This document shows, piece by piece, positions 8,890 through 15,750 of a stretch of DNA of 64,000 nt (the first letter of the stretch is position 1; each line of letters starts with the position of its first letter). Origin of the DNA: Phycisphaerales bacterium (GTDB lineage: Bacteria > Planctomycetota > Phycisphaerae > Phycisphaerales > UBA1924); the NCBI GenBank assembly GCA_020845755.1, contig JADLFE010000050.1, forward strand, positions 1 to 64,000, in the 5' to 3' direction. The position numbers and the translations under genes were made by a program. The notes beneath the pieces are model-generated. The model had not been told where the DNA came from. It saw only the letters and a program-made list of their open reading frames with translations, and ran no database searches.

Positions 8890-9699
8890 TTGACCATCGA
8901 CCAGGCATCGATCGTCGCGCTCATCGGACTTGTCGCGGGCACGTTGGGTGGCATCGCCGGCGTGGGCGGCTCCGTGCTCATTCTGCCGGCGCTCCACATC
9001 GTCTTTTCGCCGATTCTGTTCGGCGAGTCGGCCGATCCGCAGGTTCACCACTCGTATATGGCCGCGGGGATGACGGTGAACGTTGCGGTGTCGATCCCTG
9101 CGGCATGGCGACACCATCGTGAGGGCGCGGTGAATACGGGCATCCTCTCGCGTCTGATCCTCAGCCACCTGCTGGCGATCATCTCGGGTGTACAGATATC
9201 CAATATGCTCTCGGGAGGCGTGCTGCAGGTGTGCCTGGCCGTTGCGCTCATGCTGTACTGCTTCTGGAACCTGCGTATGCTGGCCCGCCCGCGCCGGCGC
9301 ACGTTTGACGGCAAGGGGCGCGTTGAGCGATCGACGACGCCTCGGCTGGTGTTCTGCGGCTTTAGCACCGGGCTGCTTGGTGGCTTGCTCGGGCTGGGCG
9401 GCGGATTCCTGCTCGTGCCGCTCCTGCAACTCATCTGCAACCTGCGCCTCAAGAACGCCATCGCGACGAGTTCGGCGGTGCTGTGCATCACGGCGGGTGT
9501 CGGCGCGATTCTCAAACTCGCTACGCTCTACCAGCACGGACAGTCGGTCGGATATGCGCTCTCCCTGGCGGCGTGCATGGCGCCGACGGGAATCCTCGGC
9601 GGATGGCTGGGAGCCAAGTGGGTTCATCACATGCCCGTAAGCGCCGTGCGCCTGGTGATGACCGGGCTCATTATGCTCGCGGCGACGAAGATCCTCTAG
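8890..9699 (+). CDS. TauE/SafE-family sulfite/sulfonate-type anion exporter
   Basis: Predicted 269-residue polytopic membrane protein with the two-fold repeat of TauE/SafE: a glycine-rich GTLGGIAGVGGS segment near the N-terminus and a second GLLGGLLGLGGGFLLVPLL segment in the middle. This family exports sulfite, sulfoacetate and related anions. The start chosen is a TTG at 8890 with GGGAG six nt upstream; an ATG at 8833 would add 19 residues. It follows the molybdoenzyme gene on the same strand, so it may move sulfite across the membrane for, or away from, that enzyme. The family is secure; the substrate is inferred from context. Confidence 0.82.
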   Translation: MTIDQASIVALIGLVAGTLGGIAGVGGSVLILPALHIVFSPILFGESADPQVHHSYMAAGMTVNVAVSIPAAWRHHREGAVNTGILSRLILSHLLAIISGVQISNMLSGGVLQVCLAVALMLYCFWNLRMLARPRRRTFDGKGRVERSTTPRLVFCGFSTGLLGGLLGLGGGFLLVPLLQLICNLRLKNAIATSSAVLCITAGVGAILKLATLYQHGQSVGYALSLAACMAPTGILGGWLGAKWVHHMPVSAVRLVMTGLIMLAATKIL

Positions 9700-9719
9700 G
9701 CCGGAGTGCGTTCGCGTCC

Positions 9720-11105
9720 TCAATACGGCGCGGCCTGAGATTCTCCGGGCGAGTGAGCCTGAGCGTCAGCGGCTTCGCGCTTTGGCACGGGCAGGAACCA
9801 TGACCATGTCAATCGCGCTACGCCCGCAAACACGGACAGCCCGCCCAGCAAAAACGCGTACGGGAACCAGCCCGGCCAGAGGCTCCGGCTGGGCAGAATG
9901 CCAGCCTGCCACCGGTCGAGGGAGTCTGAGATGCCGACCGTCATGAACGAGGACCAGATGATCATCGCTCCAATGTTGAAGAGCGCAATCCCAAAGCGTG
10001 AGAGCGTCACGCGCCCTGCGTGGTCTTGGAGATGTATCCATCCCAGCACGGCGAGCAGGCCCATCGTGTCGATTCCCACCATGCTGCTCATCGCGTGGCC
10101 CGCGACCACCAGCGTGCCATGGACGAGCGCGTTGACCGGCGGAACCGATATAACGATGGAGAGCGTGAGTCCGACAAACGTCCAAGTAGTGGTCGCGGCC
10201 AGCAGCCAGGTCACGCCATCCCAAGGCTTGCCGTCTCGCAGGCGACGTGCAATCCCGAGAACGTCATAGGCGACCTTGGCAAGAATCGCGATCTCTGACA
10301 TGCTGATGACGAAACTCGTCCACTTGACGATCAGGGATTGTGGAAGATGAAACGTGTGGTGCCCGTAGTTGGTGAAACTGTTGAGCACGCCGACGATGAA
10401 GAGAGCGAAGGCCATACGTGAGCGCGAGTAGTCGCGTGCCGGGTTCAGGCGATGGCCGAGGTAGGCCAGCGCGCCATAGACCAGGAGATTGAATGAACCG
10501 ACAAGCGTGCCGTAGGACTTCCACTCCACCGCCATGTCACGGATCGGGTGGGCTTTGAAATAGGGAAGCAGGAAGACATGCGTTTCGACGAACGCGTACG
10601 TGAAGAGGCCCAAGCTCGTGAACCACATCCAGAGGTAGGCCGGCTTCGGCCCCGGCACCTCGGGACAATCGCGCGTGAATCCAATCGCAAGCACTCCCCA
10701 GCCAACCCAGAAGAGCACCGACGCCGGTTCGGACGCAAAGAAATACTCGCGACCGCCGTAGATCTTGAGCAAGAGTGTCACAACGACAACCAGCGCGCCA
10801 AGCACCCAAGTCCAGATGAAGAACTTGAGCGCCCCGGCCGCACGCGACGACTCGCGCCGCGTATCGCTGGACCAGAAGTAGGTGACAACCGCGAGGCCAC
10901 CGAGGTACATCCACGCGGTTCCAGCGAGCAGGTGGAGCGGGCGGATGGTCTGGAACGAGATGCCCAAAATATCAAGGAAGTTGTACGCTTTGGTGTAGAA
11001 GAGCGCGCCGACCAGGCCCACGCCCAGGGCGATCCACAGGCACAGCAACCCGAATCGCGTCAGGAAACGTCGCCCACGATCCAGATCGGAATTACCTGGC
11101 GTCAT
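9720..11105 (-). CDS. Divergent NorB-like haem-copper oxidase superfamily subunit I
   Basis: Predicted 461-residue polytopic protein resembling the nitric-oxide-reductase large subunit. Seen: a helix II haem histidine (H58 in RPLHLLAG), a GREYFFASE segment like NorB, the adjacent metal histidines H249-H250 in NYGHHTFH, the NorB-like E271, and HGTLVVAGHAM (H329, H337). Differences: by alignment from memory, the FeB histidine of helix VI is Y170 (YAFVETH, E174 kept, extra H176), and the second histidine of the usual HxH pair, a low-spin haem ligand, is M339. Start ATG 11105 has GGAGGT at 11110-11115 and overlaps the end of the cytochrome gene by 14 nt. The family is fairly sure; activity as a canonical NO reductase is not. 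Confidence 0.8.
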   Translation of the reverse strand: MTPGNSDLDRGRRFLTRFGLLCLWIALGVGLVGALFYTKAYNFLDILGISFQTIRPLHLLAGTAWMYLGGLAVVTYFWSSDTRRESSRAAGALKFFIWTWVLGALVVVVTLLLKIYGGREYFFASEPASVLFWVGWGVLAIGFTRDCPEVPGPKPAYLWMWFTSLGLFTYAFVETHVFLLPYFKAHPIRDMAVEWKSYGTLVGSFNLLVYGALAYLGHRLNPARDYSRSRMAFALFIVGVLNSFTNYGHHTFHLPQSLIVKWTSFVISMSEIAILAKVAYDVLGIARRLRDGKPWDGVTWLLAATTTWTFVGLTLSIVISVPPVNALVHGTLVVAGHAMSSMVGIDTMGLLAVLGWIHLQDHAGRVTLSRFGIALFNIGAMIIWSSFMTVGISDSLDRWQAGILPSRSLWPGWFPYAFLLGGLSVFAGVARLTWSWFLPVPKREAADAQAHSPGESQAAPY

Positions 11106-11889
11106 GAGCACCTCCCGCGGGCTGGCCCGGCTCGCTGGTGCGCGATCGCGATTGATAATTCCACCAGGGGAGCGGGCCGCGTGATTCACGCTGGCGAGAG
11201 AGCAGTTCCGCTCGGTGCTCGTTCAGGGCTCTGAGCAGTTCAGCCACCTTGGTCGCATCGCCGCTGTTCATCGCAAACGTTGGCATGCTCCCTCGCCCGG
11301 CGCGGAGCAGCACGCGCAGCCCCACGAGGCTGTTGCGTTCCCACGCGCGGGTGAGATCGGGCGAGCCGAACTGCCCGACGCGCAGCGGCTGATGACAGCG
11401 GGCACATTCGAACTTGGTGAAGATTTCGATCCCCGGCGCGGTGGACTCCGATCGCACAACCTCAAAGGTGTCGCTCCACGAGAGCGGTGTTGCCGACGGC
11501 GCCGGATGTCCCTGCCCCGAGCGGTCCATCTCCCTCAGAAACGTGTAGAGTTCCTTGCCCGCGGCGTCTTCCATCCTGACGCCTGGCATCGGCCCGGTGC
11601 CCTTCTTCAAGATGTCGAGGAACGTGGGCTCATCGACGCGCTGCGCGACGTGCGTGAGGTCGGGGCCGAGGTAGCCCCCGAAGCCATAGATCTGGTGGCA
11701 CACGACGCAGTTCTGGGCACGCCAGTGCATGAACCCGTTGCGGCCGGAGGGCGAGAGTGTGGTGAACGCGCTGGCATCCCCCTCCGGATCATCGCGGTAC
11801 ACGACGATTCCGAGCGCAAAGAAGCACGCCGCCGTGAGGGCGAACACAAGGGCACGCGCCGAGAATCTCGATCGTTGAGTACTCATCAC
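11092..11889 (-). CDS. NorC-like membrane-anchored dihaem cytochrome c
   Basis: Predicted 265 residues (GTG at 11889; the ATG at 11886 is equally possible). An N-terminal membrane anchor of about 20 residues precedes two similar cytochrome domains. The first has CVVCHQ followed by GYLGPDLT and a later PMPGVRM; the second has CARCHQ, FGSPDLT and SMPTFAM. The two CXXCH sites and the distal methionines suggest two c-type haems. Canonical NorC has one haem, so this looks like a duplication of the NorC domain. It overlaps the NorB-like gene by 14 nt, so the two very likely form one complex that accepts electrons from periplasmic donors. No norQ or norD gene is visible nearby. Confidence 0.82.
   Translation of the reverse strand: MMSTQRSRFSARALVFALTAACFFALGIVVYRDDPEGDASAFTTLSPSGRNGFMHWRAQNCVVCHQIYGFGGYLGPDLTHVAQRVDEPTFLDILKKGTGPMPGVRMEDAAGKELYTFLREMDRSGQGHPAPSATPLSWSDTFEVVRSESTAPGIEIFTKFECARCHQPLRVGQFGSPDLTRAWERNSLVGLRVLLRAGRGSMPTFAMNSGDATKVAELLRALNEHRAELLSRQRESRGPLPWWNYQSRSRTSEPGQPAGGAHDAR
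11110..11115 (-). promoter_or_regulatory. Shine-Dalgarno that fixes the NorB-like start
   Basis: A perfect GGAGGT on the minus strand lies 4 nt before the ATG at 11105, inside the 3' end of the preceding cytochrome gene. It favours 11105 over the upstream alternative at 11189 and implies translational coupling. Confidence 0.65.
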
Positions 11890-12874
11890 GAGGCACAGGT
11901 CAGGAGGCCGAACGTCCGCGAACCCGATGCGAACGAGCCCCGAGAACGCACCTTCATCGGAGGAGCGTGGTGGCAGAATATCCCACGGACCTAGAGAGCG
12001 TCAATTGTGGCGATTCCCCATTCTACCAGGCCGCAGAAACGATTCAGCCGGAATGCCGGGCATGAGGGAGTGCGTTGCGGCGGTGCTTGGCATGATGAGC
12101 CCGTTATTTGGCATTGCTCAGGTTGACCTGTGCGGTGATGCGCATTCAAGTCGCGAGACAGTGTGCGACGCCGCTCATCAACGCACTCCGACTTTCCCAT
12201 TCAATCGTTCGTGGATGCAATCTGCGCCAGAACGCAGGAGAGGATTGCGGCGTCCCAAACAGCGGTACGGTGGCTATCCGTCGTGATCCTGTCCATTGTG
12301 CGCCGAGTTCAAGACCCCTGCCCGAGCGGACGGGGGCTTGTTCGTTTACGGAGCGGGGCCCCGCTTCGCCCCTGGAACGGGGTTGGGCGCGATGGGTTTC
12401 GTGACGAGAGAGCGGTGTGGAGAGGCGGACGGGGTGAAACGGGGCTGATGGGCCTCGTTGCTCTCACGCTCCGATTGAACAGGACGTATGGGTCGGGGTG
12501 GCGAGCGGGACGAAGGATCGAGACTGGCGCATCTTCCCGCGCAGCACTGATCTACGGCCTGCCGTTCACATCGTGTTCAAGTCGATCGATTCGTCGGGTG
12601 TCAACCCGCTCGTGACCGGATCGTATTTGCATGCCGCTCAGATCGCTTTACGGCATAACCATGATGCCGCGGCTGCACGCCGGTCCGCGGTTTGCCGACC
12701 AACAAAGCACCCCTGGCAGCAAACCGATGGCGAGAGGTTCAGCCTCGCCATCAGCACGGATGAAGTGACACGGACTCGATCGTGCCACGCCTCAAGAGAA
12801 CGTCAATCCATCGTCGCCTGGGTCGCCATACTTGTTGGGTGTACGCACGCAATTCACACCGGCGCATGCGGGAT
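11890..12874. other. Long intergenic region upstream of the NOR-like operon
   Basis: No gene is supported in nearly 1 kb. It contains the second copy of the dispersed repeat (12385-12434) and a GC-rich palindromic patch near 12353-12364. Open frames here lack recognisable motifs or a convincing start and look like GC-driven frames. Part of it should hold the promoter of the cytochrome gene and the 3' flank of the response-regulator gene. I found no FNR-like TTGAT-N4-ATCAA box. Confidence 0.5.
12385..12434 (+). repeat. Imperfect dispersed repeat, copy 2
   Basis: Matches 129-177 with a few substitutions and indels (shared GGTTTCGTGAC and AGAGAGCG segments). Same orientation, also intergenic, about 12.25 kb from copy 1. 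Confidence 0.45.
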
Positions 12875-13534
12875 TCAGCCCACCAAGCCAGTTTCAAAGG
12901 CGAGCGCAGTCAGGCGAGTGCGATCATCGATTCGCAGCGCGTGCATGAGTCGCGACACATGGCGCTCGACCGTGCGGATGCTCAAATGCATGTGCGACGC
13001 CATGGCCGCGTTGTCTTGTCCGCGCCCGATGTAGCGAAGCACCTCAATCTCACGCGGAGTCAGAGACGCCAGCCGCGTGACCATGTCGCCGGAACGCTTC
13101 AACGATGCGGCACGCTGTTGGTCGATTCTGGCGAGCACAGATGCGGAATACACCGACTCGCCACGGAGCACACGGGTGAGAGCATCGACGATGCGCGAGG
13201 GTGGTTCTGATTTGACGAGATAGCCCGCCACCCCGGCGCGGAGCGAGAGATCGATCATGGCGTCCTTGCAGAAGGCACTCAGGATGACGACACGGGTGTC
13301 GGGGGAGACTGCACGGACGTCGATCACAGCGCCGAGAGCGTCGCGTCCGGGCATCTCAATGTCGAGAAGCAGAATGTCGGGTTTGACATTCGAGCAGGCG
13401 TTGATGGCCGCTTGCGCATCTCCAACGCATTCGGCGACATAAAGTCCGGGCGCCTTGGCGATGCTCTGCGCGATCGCATCACGAAGGATTTGGTGATCAT
13501 CGGCGATCACGATGGTGCCGCGTCGCCTTGTCAC
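12875..13534 (-). CDS. LuxR/NarL-family response regulator
   Basis: Predicted 219 residues. The receiver domain has the acidic pair in ADDHQ, the phosphoacceptor D58 in LLLDIEMPG, a serine switch residue in ILSAF and K108 in YLVKSEPP. The C-terminus is a LuxR-type helix-turn-helix (LTPREIEVLRYIGRGQDN, then SIRTVERHVSRLM). The start is GTG at 13534, behind GGAGG and overlapping the stop of the kinase gene as GTGA, so the pair is translationally coupled. A receiver-plus-LuxR layout is typical of FixJ/NarL regulators. It lies on the same strand as the NOR-like operon about 1 kb downstream, which makes that operon a plausible target. No direct evidence of targets is visible. Confidence 0.93.
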   Translation of the reverse strand: MTRRRGTIVIADDHQILRDAIAQSIAKAPGLYVAECVGDAQAAINACSNVKPDILLLDIEMPGRDALGAVIDVRAVSPDTRVVILSAFCKDAMIDLSLRAGVAGYLVKSEPPSRIVDALTRVLRGESVYSASVLARIDQQRAASLKRSGDMVTRLASLTPREIEVLRYIGRGQDNAAMASHMHLSIRTVERHVSRLMHALRIDDRTRLTALAFETGLVG

Positions 13535-15078
13535 AGTGCCTCCGATACGTTCGGCAAGCGGATAACGAAACACGCGCCGTGGGGCTCGGCGACCACGTGC
13601 TCGATGGTTCCGCCGAGCTCGCCGATGATACGTGCTGCGATGGACAGCCCGAGGCCACGCCCGGGTTTGTCGCGATGGGTACTGAACAGGGGCTCGAAAA
13701 TGCGGTTCACGAATTGCGCCGGAACGCCCGGTCCATCGTCGCGCACTCGCACGACGCAGGCGCTGCGATCCGTGCCGGACATGACACCGGCGTGCGCATC
13801 GATGACGATGGTGCCTTGGCCTTGAGTCGCCTCGACTGAGTTGCTGACGAGAAGCCGAAGAACCTGCCCGAGCAATGCCGGTGTTGCGTGGCATTTGAGT
13901 GAGTGGTCGACCTCTCCGGCGCGAAGGATGACGCCGTCGGGCCACAGGGCTTTCAAATCGGCGATCGCGCGACGAACAACCGAGTCGATCGAAATCGTCT
14001 CGAGCACATCGACGGGACCAGGCGACATGGCGTCCATCAATGACGACGAAAGGTTCTGGGCGTGCTGCAGAATATCGAGAGCCCGGGAAATCGGAGTCAT
14101 GTTCGCGGCATCACCATCGATTCCGTACAGCACGGAAGCGGCCGCGAGAACCAGTCCATTGAACTCATGCGCGAAAGCGCACGACAGTTCTGCCGCCGCC
14201 GCCCGACGACGATTTGTCGCCTCCTGTTCAAACGCAATTCGCTGCTCGGTGATGTCGTGAATGATCCCGAGCATTTGCACGGGGATTCCATCATCGGCGA
14301 ACTCGTATCGTCCCACAACGCGAACCCATCGCGTCTCACCCGAATCCCCCATGACACGGAGTTCATGCCGCATGGTCGTCGCGCCGGTCTTCGCGATTGC
14401 GAGTGCGTTCTCAAGGCCGGATCGATCCTCCGGGTGCATGCGTCCGACGAATGACGAATACGTACCTTCGGATGCATCGCGGCCGGAGCCCGCGCCGGAC
14501 ACCTGCGGCGCACTCCAATGAATGCGTCCCGTGCACAGATTCCAGTGCCAAGCGACCATCTCTCCCGCGCCGAGGGCCAGGTCGAGCCAATCGGTGCTCT
14601 GCGCGAGCGAGCGGGTCAGAGTCTTGTTCCGGGTTATGTCCGCATGCTTGATGAGAAGCCCAGTCATCGATTCGACGACCAGCGGTCGGATCTCCGCCGA
14701 GTACCAATTGCCGGATTCACCCGGCCGAGAGCATTCATACTCCTGCGAATAGATCGCTCGCTCTCCGCGCGCGACTCGGAGGCAGCCGTCAAGGAAAGCC
14801 CTTGCATCCGAGCATCCCCGGCGGACAGCGAGTGCGCACTCCTCAAAATAATTGGCCCCAATACCGCATCGCTTTATGTCGCCACCGTCCGTTTCGATGC
14901 GCTCACGCCAGGCTCGATTCATCAGCGTGATAACGCCGCTGTGATCGACGAGTACAGTTGGTGAGGGCAGAGCGTCAAGGATCGCCGCGGCCAATTGGCG
15001 CGACGTCGCGAGACCGGCATGCTCAAGTCCAAAGCCTGACACTGTTGACTGTATGCCCGAGGATGATCCATGCCGCAA
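13531..15078 (-). CDS. Soluble two-PAS sensor histidine kinase
   Basis: Predicted 515 residues without membrane helices, so cytoplasmic sensing is likely. A PAS domain spans about residues 28-150 and a second, PAS_3-like, about 165-280. The kinase core has an AHEFNG H-box (H304), an N-box LLVSNSVEAT, a G1 box RDDGPGVP and a G2 box GRGLGLSIAARI. The proposed start is TTG at 15078; a GTG 13 codons in is an alternative, and neither has a strong Shine-Dalgarno. It overlaps the LuxR-type regulator by 4 nt and should phosphorylate it. The architecture recalls FixL-like soluble PAS kinases, but I cannot show haem binding. Confidence 0.9.
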   Translation of the reverse strand: MRHGSSSGIQSTVSGFGLEHAGLATSRQLAAAILDALPSPTVLVDHSGVITLMNRAWRERIETDGGDIKRCGIGANYFEECALAVRRGCSDARAFLDGCLRVARGERAIYSQEYECSRPGESGNWYSAEIRPLVVESMTGLLIKHADITRNKTLTRSLAQSTDWLDLALGAGEMVAWHWNLCTGRIHWSAPQVSGAGSGRDASEGTYSSFVGRMHPEDRSGLENALAIAKTGATTMRHELRVMGDSGETRWVRVVGRYEFADDGIPVQMLGIIHDITEQRIAFEQEATNRRRAAAAELSCAFAHEFNGLVLAAASVLYGIDGDAANMTPISRALDILQHAQNLSSSLMDAMSPGPVDVLETISIDSVVRRAIADLKALWPDGVILRAGEVDHSLKCHATPALLGQVLRLLVSNSVEATQGQGTIVIDAHAGVMSGTDRSACVVRVRDDGPGVPAQFVNRIFEPLFSTHRDKPGRGLGLSIAARIIGELGGTIEHVVAEPHGACFVIRLPNVSEAL

Positions 15079-15490
15079 CTTCGTTCGTCGTGCGATGCGG
15101 CCGACTCCGGCAACAAGGTCCTGAACGTCCCTTGCTCACGACGCCCTTACGGACTGACGGATCGAGACCGACGCAATCGCCGCCCGCGATGCCGGTCGGG
15201 AATTGGCCATCGCCGTGTCCGAGTTCAGGGCCATGTCCGAGCGGATGGGGCATTTTCGGTACGAGGTGAAAAAGACGGCATCGACGGAGTGCCTCGTCGA
15301 ATCAATGCCGCTTCGACACTTGGCACCGTCTCGAAGCCCCCGTCGCGCGGCGATGGCCTTCTTTATGCCGCGTTGATGCGGTGAGGCATCTCGTTTATGC
15401 CCGGCTGAGCGACAAGACCTCCGTGGATGGCGATGCTCATGCCATGATCGCACTGTGTCGCCGATCACTCTCCCGTCCGCGGGCCACTCC
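15079..15490. other. Intergenic region between divergent sensor kinase and kdp operon
   Basis: No intact gene. A plus-strand open frame from 15158 to 15376, just after a stop, reads AARDAGRELAIAVSEFR and then loses protein-like character; it could be a decayed gene tail but is too weak to name. No c-di-AMP riboswitch or KdpE box could be recognised by eye before the kdp operon. Confidence 0.4.
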
Positions 15491-15652
15491 ATGAACGACC
15501 TCATCCCCATCGCGTTCTTCGTCGCCTGCCTGCTCGCAACGTTCGGCTTGGTGCGTGCGTGCGAGTGGCTGCGGCCTCTGGGCCAGCCGCAGCGCCCCGA
15601 ACTGCCCGTCGCTCGCGACGTAGTTGCTCGGCACAGGGAGAACGGCCCATGA
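15491..15652 (+). CDS. Small membrane protein leading the kdp operon
   Basis: Predicted 53 residues: MNDLIPIAFFVACLLATFGL forms a single membrane helix, followed by RACEWLRP and a polar tail. Its stop overlaps the kdpF start as ATGA, so it is translationally coupled to the operon. I recall similar unnamed peptides with an R-[GA]-C-[ED]-x-L motif before kdpF in other bacteria, but cannot verify this here. No function is known; it may help assembly like KdpF. The ATG at 15491 was chosen because the peptide becomes hydrophobic straight after it. Confidence 0.6.
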   Translation: MNDLIPIAFFVACLLATFGLVRACEWLRPLGQPQRPELPVARDVVARHRENGP

Positions 15653-15750
15653 CACCTCAAACGATCATCTATGCGCTCGCTGCGATTATCGCCGCCGCAC
15701 TGCTCGTCTATCTCTTGGTTGCGCTGCTCAAGCCGGAGTGGTTTCAGTGA
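15649..15750 (+). CDS. kdpF: Potassium-transporting ATPase subunit KdpF
   Basis: Predicted 33-residue single-helix peptide ending in VYLLVALLKPEWF, which matches the typical KdpF ending (LLxPExF). KdpF stabilises the KdpABC complex in the membrane. It overlaps the preceding small gene (ATGA) and the kdpA GTG start (GTGA), so all three reading frames are chained. Confidence 0.88.
   Translation: MTPQTIIYALAAIIAAALLVYLLVALLKPEWFQ

Noticed and set aside
12498-13034. Plus-strand 178-codon frame before and into the response-regulator gene
   Set aside because: Its right part is antisense to the LuxR-type helix-turn-helix and its left part has no protein-like motif or ribosome site.
15158-15376. 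Plus-strand frame resembling the end of a chemoreceptor
   Set aside because: Only about 20 residues look protein-like, there is no start, and the resemblance is too weak to name.
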